Notes: generated from the sequence alone by a model not told the origin. Shown: positions 12,732 through 23,039, counted from the stretch's first letter. The stretch: DNA of 64,000 nt from Mesostigma viride (GCA_009746045.1 RPFO01000154.1:1483512-1547511), one strand, 5' to 3'. Program-made: numbers and translations.

Positions 12732-13120
12732 ATATCAAGGAGACAACCAGCGCAGGCCAGAAATCGGGAGAATCCGGACAATATCTGGCCTTTTTGAAGT
12801 GGTTTTCCATTTGCGGGTATTTCCTCGTAAATGGTGGGAGAGCGATCACAGCAATTATGCTCACCACTAGACACTCCCGGTCAGTTAGGCTCGAAAAACA
12901 CGCCCTGATCAAGCAAACTGTTTCTGGCCCCACCGTCTAGCTAGGTCATCTAGTCGCTGTACACATAAATTTGGACAATTCACAAGGCTACACATTTCCA
13001 ACTCCATTCATATTCATCATTCTGAACGACTCGAAAACGCGGACAAGATATCGGCTGGCTCGAGCTACCGTGGTCCGGATTCTCCCGATTTCTGGCCCGC
13101 GCTGGCTGTCTCCTTAATAT
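12732..13120. mobile_element. 389-bp inverted-repeat element (copy 3)
   Basis: Same element in the third 2.9-kb unit. Confidence 0.65.
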
Positions 13121-13570
13121 CTCAGTGGCGCACCCCTCTCCGGTATATAAAATAAAGAGGTTTTTCGCAGTACGTTTGGCTGTTTCGTTATACATTACGT
13201 GAGATGCCTTCGGATCAGGAGACTCACACAGCCGAGAAATCATGCTCAAGGTCAGGTGTGATCGATTCCCGCTTGCTGGTAGCTTCTGGGCTTTCCTATT
13301 TTCTACAGGTGTTCCGCGGAATTTCTCAGATTTGGCCGGGCAGCTAGCGCGTTCACGTTTGTTGCTCTCTGACGTCCACGACAATGATATCAAGGAGACA
13401 ACATAGTCTCCCCGAGCCAATAAGACCGAGCCACGAGGTAGCCATGGCTGACGTCGGAGCTCATAACTTTCACGTTTGGGCACCGAATTCGGCTGTGAAT
13501 ATCACAACCGCTTCGTCAAAGTTCTAAGACGCACTCACTGATATAATTTTCCCAAGCTGTTACGCAAAAC

Positions 13571-14755
13571 ATGACGAGCAAACGCTCATCTACATGTGCA
13601 ACGCAGCCTGGCGGATGCGTTAAGCAATGAAAATACGTCTGCAGCTCCGGCTGCAGCTTCACCCTCAGGTCCGGAAGGCAGCGGTGACACTAGTCGCGCA
13701 CGGGTGATCGCCCAGCCCACCGGGCTTGCCTCGCAATCTGCATCGCCTAAGCCTAAGCGCAGTCGCCCTGCCGAGCCGCGCTGGGATGAGATCGCCTTTG
13801 ACATCAACGCACATGGCTTCTGGACACGAAGCCCGGGAGCCTTCATGGAAGCCGTGTTTTTCGGCACGCACGCCAAGTTGCTTGTACTCCCTGTGCTCGC
13901 ACCTCATCTCCCACAACCGCGGCCGCTGGCCAAATGGCCTGCCCTGCAACCCCGGCCCGCCGAAGATCTCCCGCTCATTCTCCGCTCGAATCGCCCCCGG
14001 CTCCAGCACTTTGCCCTCCAGATGCTCCCTCCTGGGGGGTTCCGATGCCGAGAGCTGGGCTCCCCCTCCAACCGTCGTGACCGAAGCCATCGTCCGCACC
14101 CTTCTTTCGAGCAGCACGCCCCCCTTGCTTACCACAGACCGGCGTGGCGGCAATTGGAGGCACGCTGGCTGCTGAGCTCCCTCACATTTCCACCACCGTC
14201 ACCTCCACCTCCACCCAGGCTCCTCGCCTCCACCTCCACTGCCACTGCCACCTCCACCGCCGCCCTCAAGGCCCAGCTCCTCGACATCGACCAGCGCCTC
14301 AAGGACAGGCCGCCATCGCCGATTGAGTGCATGCAGAACACCGCAGGCATTGCACCGCCCAGGCGGTGAAGGACATTGCCGCCAAGCCAGCCCCCGCTGG
14401 CCCAACCGGCGATGCCCCTCCCACCCAGACCGGCTGGGCGGACCTCCTCAAGCACCACCGGCCACCTCCACCACCTCCACCATCGCGGCACAGCTTAAGC
14501 AACAAGCCCTCGACCTCCGCGAGGAGGCCGACCGCACCCAGCGCAGCCATGGCATGCATTCATTGTGGCCACAATGTCATCGGCAAGCACTTCGACCAGC
14601 CTGCAGATGAGACCTCGACGACTCTTCTCACGGCATTTAAGCGCGACATTCTTGCCCCCATGCACATCACTGGTGAGCTGCGGATGTCGGCTGCCTGCCT
14701 TCCCCGCGCGCGGGGTAAGGCCGGCCCGGCTCCCCTGCTCCTCACCTTCAGTTTA
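13571..14755 (+). pseudogene. LINE 'A' ORF1, main part, interrupted at 14755
   Basis: The third unit copy continues past the tandem border with low-complexity Ser/Thr/Pro-rich and helical segments in shifting frames, up to PAPLLLTF. That equals PPPVLLTF of the intact ORF1. The reading is then broken by insertion of a LINE on the other strand and resumes at 18736. Several frameshifts are present, so this is a pseudogene. It is the outermost shell of a three-level nest. Confidence 0.65.
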
Positions 14756-15177
14756 ATTAATTAATTAATTAATTAAACTCGTGCTCCCGTTGGGGAGTCA
14801 CGGAGCACCGAAGTGCTTTTAATCCCTGTGTGTGCACTACAGGAGAAAGGGCAGAGACCCCCAGTCTCCTTCATGCCAAAGGCATGCCACAGCTGCAATC
14901 GGGCGCGGCTAGCTAAAAGGACAGGCTAACGATCCGGCAAACTGTGGGTGCAATAAGACCCATGTGAGCATGTCATAGCAAGGAGCGTGGGCAAGTAATC
15001 TGAACATAGCCAGGGCGTAGCATGGCTGTACTAGAACTAGGCTAAGGCTATGGCTGGTTGTGTACCGTGCGTTGGCGGCACGTGACTAGGTTTGTTGGCA
15101 CAGCTAGGCAAACATTCTAGGCATGGCTGCCTTAGCGACAGTGACTCCAATGGTTACAAGCTAGGGCTATTGCTATT

Positions 15178-16180
15178 CTAGCCCGCTGGGGGCGTCCACA
15201 TCTTGTGGTTGATCATCAGGTCCCCGCCCCTCCAGTACACCTTGGGCTTCTGGGGGTCCTGCTTATGGCGGAGGTATTCCGGCCACAGGTCGCGTCGCTG
15301 CTGTTGCTGAGCGGGGGTTAGGTCGTCATCCAGCGTCCAGGTGAGGTCGTGCAACCGCTTGCGACGAGAGAGGAACCGCTGCTTATCCTCAGGGGAGAGG
15401 AAGGTGAGCAGGACTGGTGGGGTGGCCGCCTTGTCCCGTGAGTGGGGAAGGCGGTGGCACCCACGCAGTTCTACCTCACCTACCAGGCCCATGAGGGTAA
15501 GAAGCTGTTTCTTGATCTCGTCAGCAAGGGAGGTTGACGTCTCACCTGGCTTCTGGGGGAAGCGACGTAGCACCACTCGGCACTCGCGGCGAGCGCGATC
15601 GGTGACCTCCCGTTGCTGGGCCTGGCGGTGGTCCTCCAGCTCCTGGAGCTTCGTGGCGATGGCGTCGGTGGTGGAGGCGGTCGCTGTCCGCAGCAGGTCC
15701 GCGTAGGAGAGCGGGAGGTCACCAGCATCCTGCCGGGGTGGCTGGGAGGCAATGGTGGCCGTCTGCTCCGCTAGCTTTGGGACCTGTGTGGCCAGGGCCT
15801 CGGTGTGGGCGGTGATGGCCTCAAGCTTCTTCATGAGCACGCCGCACTTGCCTTCCACCTGGTTAAGGCGAGAGACAAGTGCAGCATGCGTTTCCGAAGC
15901 CTGCGCCGCGGTGTGTAGCGCCGTGAACTGTGGTTGTAGCTTGTGGACGACCTTGGTTTCCACGTTGGAGACCCGGGCCTCGACCGTGTTGAGCGTGGTG
16001 TTCAGCGAGGTCATCTTCTCGGCCAGCGGCCAGGTCACGTGCTCCTCCAGCACTGCGCGGATGTCATCCTTGCAGAGGGAGGAAGCCGATGGGGCTGCCG
16101 GCTGTGCGGGGGCTGGGGCGTTGAGTGCGTTCCAAAGTTCTCTGTGGATGGCGCCGAAGCTGCGCTGGTAGTAGCTGGTC
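15178..16180 (-). pseudogene. LINE B ORF1, C-terminal part (RRM-like and C-terminal domains)
   Basis: An open frame covers the coiled coil, the RRM-like domain (CRVVLRRFPQKPGE) and the C-terminal domain (LDDDLTPAQQQQRRDLWPEYL) to the stop at 15178. It is nearly identical to LINE C ORF1. The first half of the protein lies at 18535-18176, separated by the insertion of LINE C. Apart from this interruption few lesions are visible. Confidence 0.8.
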
Positions 16181-16191
16181 AAGATAGACTC

Positions 16192-18164
16192 TACAATGAA
16201 TTCCCTATCCACTGGAACAGGTTGAACGAAAATGGCTGACGGCGGTATGGCTGACGGCGGAGTTCAGATCTTTTGCGTCTGAGCCCCAAATTCGGTCAGA
16301 CCACTTGCATTCGATGCGCCTTTCTAAGACGCACTTGCCAGTATAAACGGTTACGGCTGCCACGCAGTATAGACAAAGTTACGCACGTGACCAGCTATGA
16401 CGACTCCCAAAGCAAAACGAGGGCTGGAAAAGGAGCTGGCACAGCTTCCCAGCGCCCAGCCCAACCCTCTCGCCCTCGCCATTGTTCAGCCGACAGGCTT
16501 ACCCGCCAAACCCTCGCCAAGCGCCTCGCCTGAGCCCAAGAAACCCTGCCACGATCGAAAATGGAGCGAGTTCCTCCCCGGCGACCGACGATTCTCCCTC
16601 ACCGAGTGGCAAGAGTTGTCGCCGCAGGAATGCATTGAGGTTCTCCAGTTCCTCGAACAGGAGCGGAAGCTCTTCGTGCCCAGGAAGGGGGCGGCTATCG
16701 ACTACAATGGAGACATGTCCTGGCTCTATGCTTTGAACGAAGTACAACAACGCCTGATTATCCTGACCAGCCAATTCCAGATCCGCCTCGGCGACATCAC
16801 CAGAACGCTCCGCACCCCAGCCCCCGCACAGCCGGCAGCGCCATCGGCTTCCTCCCTCGGCAAGGATGACATCCGCGCAGTGCTGGAGGAGCACGTGACC
16901 TGGCCGCTGGCCGAGCAGCTGACATCGCTGAACACCACGCTCAACACGGTCGAGGCCCGGGTCTCCAACGTGGAAACCAAGGTCGTCCACAAGCTACAAC
17001 CCCAGTTCACGGCGCTACACACCACGGCGCAGGCTTCGGAAACGCATGCTGCACTTGTCTCTCGCCTTAACCAGGTGGAGGGCAAGTGTGGCGTGCTCCT
17101 GAAGAAGCTTGAGGCCATCACCGCCCACACCGAGGCCCTGGCCACACAGGTCCCCAAGATAGCGGAGCAGACGGCCACCATTGCATCCCAGCCACCCCGG
17201 CAGGATGCTGGCGACCTCCCGCCGCTCTCCTACGCGGACCTGCTGCGGTCAGCGACCGCCTCCACCACCGACGCCATCGCCACAAAGCTCCAGGAGCTGG
17301 AGGACCACCGCCAGGCCCAGCAACGGGAGGTCACCGATCGCGCTCGCCGCGAGTGCCGAGTGGTGCTACGTCGCTTCCCCCAGAAGCCAGGTGAGACGTC
17401 AACCTCTCTTGCTGACGAGCTCAAGAACCAGCTTCTTACCCTCATGGGCCTGGTAGGTGAGGTAGAACTGCGTGGGTGCCACCGCCTTCCCCACTCACGG
17501 GACAAGGCGGCCCCCCCACCAGTCCTACTCACCTTCCCCTCCCCTGAGGATAAGCAGCGGTTCCTCTCTCGTCGCAAGCGGTTGCACGACCTCACCTGGA
17601 CGCTGGATGACGACCTCACCCCCGCTCAGCAACAGCAGCGACGCGACCTGTGGCCGGAATACCTCCGCCATAAGCAGGACCCCCAGAAGCCCAAGGTGTA
17701 CTGGAGGGGCGGGGACCTGATGATCAACCACAAGATGTGGACGCCCCCAGCGGGCTAGAATAGCAATAGCCCTAGCTTGTAACCATTGGCGTCACTGCCG
17801 CTAAGGCAGCCATGCCTAGCTGTGCCAACACACCTAGTCACGTGCCGCCAACGCACGGTACACAACCAGCCATAGCCTTAGCCTAGTCCTAGTACAGCCA
17901 TGCTACGCCCTGGCTATGTTCAGATTACTTGCCCACGCTCCTTGCTATGATATGCTCACATGGGTCTTATTGCACCCACAGTTTGCCGGATCGTTAGCCT
18001 GTCCTTTTCGCTAGCCGCGCCCGATTGCAGCTGTGGCATGCCTTTGGCATGAAGGAGACTGGGGGTCTCTGCCCTTTCTCCTGTAGTGCACACACAGGGA
18101 TTAAAAGCACTTCGGTGCTCCGTGACTCCCCAACGGGAGCACGAGTTTAATTAATTAATTAATT
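16192..18164 (+). mobile_element. LINE 'C', plus strand, ORF1-only element inserted into LINE B
   Basis: A 1,973-bp insertion bounded by AAGATAGACTC at 16181-16191 and 18165-18175 (the first AA overlaps the TTAA tail). It contains a ~205-bp 5' UTR with ATGGCTGACGGCGG repeated twice, an intact ORF1, a ~400-bp 3' UTR, a 3' hairpin at 18115-18142, and a (TTAA)n tail. No endonuclease or reverse transcriptase is present. It resembles the HAL1 (half-L1) architecture known from mammals. Confidence 0.85.
16397..17758 (+). CDS. L1-ORF1p-like RNA-binding protein of LINE C (453 aa, intact)
   Basis: ATG at 16397, in the context CAGCTATGACGAC that recurs at 18535 on the other strand, supports the start. 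Residues 1-60 are basic and Pro/Ser-rich. About 160-270 form a long coiled coil (VTWPLAEQLTSLNTTLN, VEARVSNVETKV). About 315-400 fit the RRM-like fold of L1 ORF1p (RRECRVVLRRFPQKPGE, VLLTFPSPEDKQRFLSRR), followed by the C-terminal domain (LDDDLTPAQQQQRRDLWPEYLR, then WRGGDLMIN). In L1 elements this protein trimerises, coats the RNA and acts as a chaperone; that role here is inferred. It has no CCHC knuckle. No ORF2 follows, so movement would need enzymes in trans. The frame is fully open, which suggests recent insertion. Confidence 0.8.
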   Translation: MTTPKAKRGLEKELAQLPSAQPNPLALAIVQPTGLPAKPSPSASPEPKKPCHDRKWSEFLPGDRRFSLTEWQELSPQECIEVLQFLEQERKLFVPRKGAAIDYNGDMSWLYALNEVQQRLIILTSQFQIRLGDITRTLRTPAPAQPAAPSASSLGKDDIRAVLEEHVTWPLAEQLTSLNTTLNTVEARVSNVETKVVHKLQPQFTALHTTAQASETHAALVSRLNQVEGKCGVLLKKLEAITAHTEALATQVPKIAEQTATIASQPPRQDAGDLPPLSYADLLRSATASTTDAIATKLQELEDHRQAQQREVTDRARRECRVVLRRFPQKPGETSTSLADELKNQLLTLMGLVGEVELRGCHRLPHSRDKAAPPPVLLTFPSPEDKQRFLSRRKRLHDLTWTLDDDLTPAQQQQRRDLWPEYLRHKQDPQKPKVYWRGGDLMINHKMWTPPAG

Positions 18165-18175
18165 AAGATAGACTC

Positions 18176-18535
18176 GCGTTGGCGGGATTCGGCACAGGTG
18201 TAGAGCCAGGACGTGTCGCGGTAGTCGATAGCCGCCCCCCTTCTCCAGAGCACAAAGAGCTTCCGCTCCTGTGTGAGGAACTGGAGAACTTCGACGACTT
18301 CCTGCGGCGACAGCTGCTGCCACTCGAGGAGGGAGAACATTCCGTCGCCGGGCAAGAATTTGCTCCATTTGTGGCGATCGTGGCATGGTTTCTTGGGCTC
18401 AGGCGAGGCGCTTGGCGAGGGTTTGGCGGGTAAGCCTGGCGGCTGAACAATGGCGAGGGCGAGAGGGTTGGGCTGGGCGCTGGGAAGCTGTGCCAGCTCC
18501 TTTTCCAGCCCTCGTTTTGCTTTGGTAGTCGTCAT
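18176..18535 (-). pseudogene. LINE B ORF1, N-terminal part
   Basis: From ATG at 18535 (MTTTKAKRGLEKELAQLP) through PGLPAKPSPSASPEPKK to the break point ESIL, where LINE C is inserted; the protein continues at 16180 with SILTSYYQ. The N-terminus matches LINE C ORF1 closely. Confidence 0.75.
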
Positions 18536-18735
18536 AGCTGGTCACGTGCGTAACTTTGTCTATACTGCGTGGCAGCCGTAACCGTTTATACTGGCAAGTG
18601 CGTCTTAGAAAGGCGCATCGAATGCAAGTGGTCTGACCGAATTTGGGGCTCAGACGCAAAAGATCTGAACTCCGCCGTCAGCCATACCGCCGTCAGCCAT
18701 TTTCGTGTCTCTTCCATATTGTGTCCTTCAGTTTA

Positions 18736-18992
18736 CTAAGTACATGGCGGACAAGCTGTTGTTTCTTAAAAACCGCAAGAAGCTCTCGAGGACTCACTTC
18801 ATGCTGGACGACGACCTGACCCTGGCACAGCAACAACGGCGACGCGAGCTATGGCCGACCTACCTCCATGCAGCTCCGGCAAAGCGCATGCAGGGGGGGA
18901 ACCGGTATACTGGCGGGGGGACGTCATCCACGTCGACCACAAGCCTTGGCAGGCACCCCCAGTCTAGGGAATATAGCAGTAGTGTAGATTAG
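18736..18992 (+). pseudogene. LINE A ORF1, C-terminal remainder
   Basis: After the LINE B target duplication the plus frame resumes with ADKLLFLKNRKKL and LDDDLTLAQQQRRRELWPTYL, matching the C-terminal domain of the intact ORF1. The frame then degenerates. It is the right-hand half of the element interrupted at 14755. Confidence 0.75.
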
Positions 18993-19240
18993 TACTTATA
19001 AGGCTTAGCATACCACGCGGCCCCACCAGCTAGCGCATGTGCGCCCATAATGGCCATGGATGATGCATTTAAGAATTTAGCCACGCCCTGCCTATAATGG
19101 GACCCCCATGGATGATGCATTAAGAATTAGCTCAGCCCTGCCTATACAGAGAGGCACTCTCTGATGAGAAGCCATGCCCTAGCTCTTGTTGTATAGCAAT
19201 GGTGATCTCCCCCCCCATGACAGGCCCCCCTTAGTTGATA
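18993..19240. other. LINE A 3' UTR remnant, no gene
   Basis: Two copies of the word CCATGGATGATGCATTAAGAATTAGC (near 19055 and 19108) are visible. Nothing else is recognised. Confidence 0.4.
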
Positions 19241-19275
19241 AATTAGACTCGTGCTCCCGGCCGTTGGGGAGTCAG
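19238..19275 (-). mobile_element. Isolated LINE 3' hairpin with a 4-bp GGCC insertion
   Basis: AATTAGACTCGTGCTCCC then GGCC then GTTGGGGAGTCAG. Compared with the other 3' ends, GGCC is extra. The tail lies to the left, so the element pointed to the minus strand. Confidence 0.55.
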
Positions 19276-19319
19276 CCCCCTTCACTTAGTAGTTGGGTTG
19301 AGCTCTGAGACTCTGGCCG

Positions 19320-19817
19320 GTGATGCAGGTGCCCTTAATTGGTGCCGACCTGGCCCGCAAGCTGGACGGCGCGGTCACCAACATGCTGCGTTCCATTTTC
19401 AGAGTAGGATATGCTGCTCATGTCCGCAATGAGGACCTGTACCAGGGCATGCCATATATCACCAGCACCATCAAGCAGCGGCGCCTGCAGCTAGTAGGGC
19501 ACTTAGCTCGCACCAACCAGGTAGACACCTCACGTGGCCCCCCCGGCCGTGCGCAGGACTGCGACCAGCTCAGCCTGGCCGGCAGCTCCTGACGTGGGCC
19601 GCCGGGCCCAGTGATGCTAGACGTCGCAAGGCCCGCACCTTCAAAGAATAGCTAGTAGAGGACATGGGGGGCCTATAGGCCTCTCCGTGAGTTGGACGAA
19701 GATGATGGACAAGGCCAATTAGTGGGCCCAGGTCATAGAGGACAACGAGCCCCCCCCTGTGGGGAAGCGCCCGCGTATGCAAACCCGCGGGAGGCACGCC
19801 AGACAGCTCCCCTACTA
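19320..19817 (+). pseudogene. LINE ORF2 C-terminal fragment
   Basis: Residues KLDGAVTNMLRSIFRV, HVRNEDLYQGMPYI and IKQRRLQLVGHLAR match the conserved segment that follows the reverse transcriptase in many LINE ORF2 proteins (consensus LDGxxxxMLR, HxxNxxLYGxLP, RRLRxAGHxxR). The frame then breaks (stops near 19590 and 19612). A last open piece reads ANWWAQVIEDNEPPP and ends at 19817. The RT domain itself is absent. Confidence 0.75.
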
Positions 19818-19923
19818 GGGCAGCGTGAGGCTGTCTAGATAGATATTGTAGTTAGAATGCTGTTAGATAGATGTCGTAGGTAGCTAATGTAGATAGATTG
19901 GACTGCATGGTAGGACTGTTTGC

Positions 19924-20118
19924 ACCCATCCATCCATCCATCCATCCATCCATCCATCCATCCATCCATCCATCCATCCATCCATCCATCCATCCATCCA
20001 TCCATCCATCCATCCATCCATCCATCCATCCATCCATCCATCCATCCATCCATCCATCCATCCATCCATCCATCCATCCATCCATCCATCCATCCATCCA
20101 TCCATCCATCCATCCATC
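19924..20118. repeat. (CATC)n microsatellite
   Basis: About 49 uninterrupted units of CATC inside the 3' UTR of the truncated LINE. Confidence 0.97.
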
Positions 20119-20181
20119 GGGGTTAATGCTCCGTGACTCCCCAACGGGAGCACGAGTCTAATTAATTAATTAATTAATTGG

Positions 20182-20590
20182 TGCACCTAGAGCAAGTACG
20201 TGTCGTTTACATTCCCACCCTTGCAGGAAGTAGCTTAGAATGTATTAAAAGCCATATTATGCCCCTTCTCTGGGATATGTGCTACCGATATCCTCCCAAC
20301 GGAGTTATGTTCCTAATTAATTAATTAATTAATTAACTAATTAATTAATTATAACTAATTAATTAGTTAATAGTCTCCCCAAGACTGAAATATGAAGTGA
20401 CGAAGTGAGCCGGAAGCCGACGTCAATACGTACATCAAGGAGACTCATCAGCGCAGGCCTTGAGCATGTACATGTATGTCCACATGCGGCTAGTCTAGTG
20501 CTCATATGGGCCTCAAGTGAGGCCTCGAGCTAATCTTGCGCACGCAAACTATTAAGTTGTTAAGTGAGACAACTATTCAGTGATGAGACA
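20182..20590. other. Non-coding; AATT-rich LINE tail debris
   Basis: A long AATTAATT/ACTAATT tract at 20310-20372 and fragments shared with 51300-51480 (for example ACATGTATGTCCACA and GGGCCTC..GAGCTAATCTTGC). No gene seen. Confidence 0.5.
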
Positions 20591-20591
20591 A

Positions 20592-20940
20592 CTATCAAGG
20601 AGACAACCAGCGCAGGCCAGAAATCGGGAGAATCCGGACCATGGTAGCTCGAGCCTGCCGTTATCTTGTCCGTGTGTTCGAGTCGTTCAGGCCGGATGAT
20701 GCATATGAATGGAGATGGAAATGTACGTGTAGCCTTGTGCATTGAAATTGTGGCTGGCTTACGTGTAGAGCGACTAGATGACCTAGACGGTGGGGCCGGA
20801 AACAGCTTGCTTGATCACTGGGCGTGTGTTTCGAGCCTAACTGGCCGGGTGTCTAGTGGTGAGCACCATTGCTGCGATCGCTCTCCCACCATTTATACGA
20901 GGAAATCATACCCGCAAATGGAAACCACTGAAAATGTCTA
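20592..20940 (-). mobile_element. Inverted-repeat element, fourth copy, truncated
   Basis: Reverse-oriented copy of the 389-bp element: starts with ATCAAGGAGACAACCAGCGC and continues with the matching interior (GGTAGCTCGAGCC, ACCCGCAAATGGAAACCACT), but the second inverted repeat is missing. Confidence 0.6.
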
Positions 20941-21066
20941 GATGCATGATGAGACAACTATGCCTACCATGGGCACCTTTTATATTTCCTATGGGACCCA
21001 CAGTTGCATGGGGGGTTCTTGCAAGGTGCAATATGGCATGATTAATCATTTGAATTGAACGTTAAA

Positions 21067-21960
21067 ATTAATTAAACTCGCACTCCAATTGGGGACTGCC
21101 AGGTCACAGAGCATGCCTTTACCCCGATGGATCAGTGGATGCATGGATGGGTACACGCAATCCTACCAGTTTAATCTAGATCTACAAAACAATCCTACTC
21201 TATCTATATCTATGGTGCCCGCGACCCTAGCCTGGTCTTGTCTAGCATGCTTCCCACGTGTGCAAACTACCGGCCCTAGTCCTTCCACGGCGTTGGATTG
21301 CCATGCACGTCCAGGCATAGTGACAATAGTTGTCTCACTTAACAAGCGGCTTCCCCACTGGAGGGGGGGCGTTGTCCTCTACGACCTATAAGCCCACTTG
21401 GCCTTGTTCATCAGCTTTTTCCACATCACGGAGAGTCGACTAGGCCCCTTATGTCCTGTACGAGCTGGTCTTTGAAGATATACGACTGATACGTGTGGGC
21501 CTTGCGGCGTCTAGCCTGGCCGCTGGGCCCCGCCGGCCCACGTGAGCGCGCGCGAGGTGCCTGCCCGGCTGAGCGGGTCGCAGCCCTGCGGAGGGGACAC
21601 GTTAATTCGAGGCATGTCTACCCATGGTTACATGGTGCGAGCTGAGTGGGCACCTAAGTACTAGCTGTAGGCGCCTCTGCTTGATGGTGCTGCACTTGAT
21701 AAAGTACTTGGCAGGCCTAGGTTATAGGTACAAGTCCTCCCTAATTGCGGAAATATGAGCATGCAGCAGTATCCCATGCATTATAGTGAAAATTGCCCAG
21801 CATGTTGGTGACCGGCCGCGCCGTCCAGTTTTGGCAAGCCGGTCGGCCTGGTGAGGGTCCACGTCTTGGCCCCGTACGTAAGAACAGGGAGGACCAGCTA
21901 GGACCTTACAGTAATAAAACAGGTCCTGTTTAATTCTCTAGCCCAGGGTGCTCCCAACGC
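21067..21960 (-). pseudogene. LINE ORF2 C-terminal region, minus strand, decayed
   Basis: The 3' tail and a diverged hairpin (AATTAAACTCGCACTCC) lie at 21067-21085. The coding remains read from about 21935 downward, including the segment LVLPVLTYGAKTWTLTR and then LPKLDG. This is the conserved LxYGxETWTL..LDG block after LINE reverse transcriptases. Many stops and frameshifts are present. Confidence 0.65.
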
Positions 21961-22139
21961 TGCATGCCATTTTTGCGGGCTTTGCGGCCCGCGCCTCGCT
22001 GCTGGCGGCCCGGCACTGAGCTGCCGGCCACGCCCCGCCGCTGGCCCGGCCCGCTCTACCGCCGGACAGGACCCCGCCAAGGTCCTGACTGCCCAGCATC
22101 GCGCCTCACTCATGCAAGCGTGACCGCGGGACCCGCTTC

Positions 22140-22905
22140 TGGAACCGGTGCTCAACTTAAGGCCGCCCTTGTGGACTGCTTACGCACGCGCTCAGGACAC
22201 AGAGGCGGCCAAGTGCATCGCGGATGCCATGCAAGGCCTGCACGCCAAACTCGCAGCCAGGGCAAGGAAATGTGGTACCACCTCGACCGGCTCGGCGGCC
22301 GGCGCCCGGCGGCAGCGCATTATAGTACGTACCCGCTATATAGCTCCAGTCCATCGTGCTGCGGTCCCCGCGTGTGCTAGTGGCCACCTTTTCAGCCACT
22401 GAGGGCCATTCACACCACACGCTAACCGTTATCGTGGGATATGCACCACATATGCGGGTCGAGCTCAGGCGGAACGTGAGGCCTTCTTCGACGCCCTCAA
22501 GGAGGAGGAGGCCAACATCTCAGCTCGGCACTTCCTGGTTATGCTGCTCGACGCCATGCAACGCCACGCTGCCAGTTGGCACTGGGGGCGCTCAGTATTC
22601 CCCACCCAACACGACAGCCAACGGTATGTAACACGCCTTTATTTGCGAATCTGCTGGCAGAATCTGCGCTGGTTGCATGCAATGCTTCTTTCGCACGCCC
22701 CGCTGAGCAGCTGGCCACCTTTTTTGGGCCGTCGGATCGGGTGGTGTGCCTTGACCGTATGTCTGTGTACGCCGGGCTCAGCGCCCCTCAGTTGTCGATG
22801 CTCGCGTCCTGCAAGATTCTGTCAGCACGGTGGAATCTGATCATCGTCTCGTGCTCGCTCGCATCAGATTGCGGTTTCCTGGGGTGAAACCGTCGCGACA
22901 GCTGG
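22140..22905 (+). pseudogene. LINE ORF2 endonuclease (EEP/APE-like) fragment
   Basis: Across changing frames the plus strand reads IVGYAPHM, then AEREAFFDAL, VFPTQHDS, and finally VESDHRLVLARIRLRF near 22826-22880. The order and the closing SDH motif are those of the apurinic-like endonuclease at the N-terminus of LINE ORF2. Frameshifts make it non-functional. It is head to head with the ORF2 relic at 21067-21960. Confidence 0.6.
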
Positions 22906-22937
22906 CACCTCAGCCAGATATGAAGGTGCTCCGGATT

Positions 22938-23015
22938 AGGGTTGTACCGAATAGTGTTCCGAATACCGAATATCCCCCGAATATACCGAACCGAACACCA
23001 AATTTGTTCAGTATA
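22938..23015. repeat. CCGAATA-type short repeat block
   Basis: The words ACCGAATA, CCGAATACCGAATA, CCCGAATATACCGAACCGAAC follow one another, with partial inverted symmetry. It may be a very small inverted-repeat insertion between the LINE endonuclease and the zinc-knuckle relic. Confidence 0.4.
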
Positions 23016-23039
23016 CGGCGAACGGAGTTGGGCCAGTCC

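Larger units (their letters stand above)
5337..14093. repeat. Three tandem copies of a ~2.92-kb unit
   Basis: Copies start at the word CATACCCTCAGATCC at 5337, 8250 and 11176; the third ends at 14093. They are nearly identical (a few substitutions and small indels, for example an extra 11 bases at 8649-8659, and 4 bases present near 8276 but absent from copy 1). Each unit contains the 3' end of a minus-oriented LINE (about 6755-6810 in copy 1), a 389-bp inverted-repeat element, and the 5' part of a plus-oriented LINE ORF1. Copies 1 and 2 cut ORF1 off at the unit border; copy 3 runs on into the rest of ORF1. Confidence 0.9.
14756..18724 (-). mobile_element. LINE 'B', minus strand, inserted into LINE A and itself interrupted by LINE C
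   Basis: Bounded by an 11-bp direct repeat CCTTCAGTTTA at 14745-14755 and 18725-18735, which is the target duplication in LINE A. The 3' end lies at the left: (TTAA)n tail 14756-14776, then the 3' hairpin at 14781-14808. The 5' end lies at the right, with the repeated word ATGGCTGACGGCGG near 18705-18675. The element contains ORF1 in two parts and a ~400-bp 3' UTR but no ORF2. Confidence 0.85.
19280..20181 (+). mobile_element. 5'-truncated LINE: ORF2 C-terminus, 3' UTR, (CATC)n, hairpin and TTAA tail
   Basis: Contains the C-terminal end of ORF2, a short AT-rich 3' UTR, a 195-bp (CATC)n block, the 3' hairpin (TGCTCCGTGACTCCCC near 20128) and the (TTAA)n tail ending near 20181. It shows that a 3' end of this type can also cap an RT-encoding (ORF2) element. 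Confidence 0.7.

Noticed and set aside
19835-20153. Repeated MDGW / IHPS frames
   Set aside because: Readings of the (CATC)n microsatellite.
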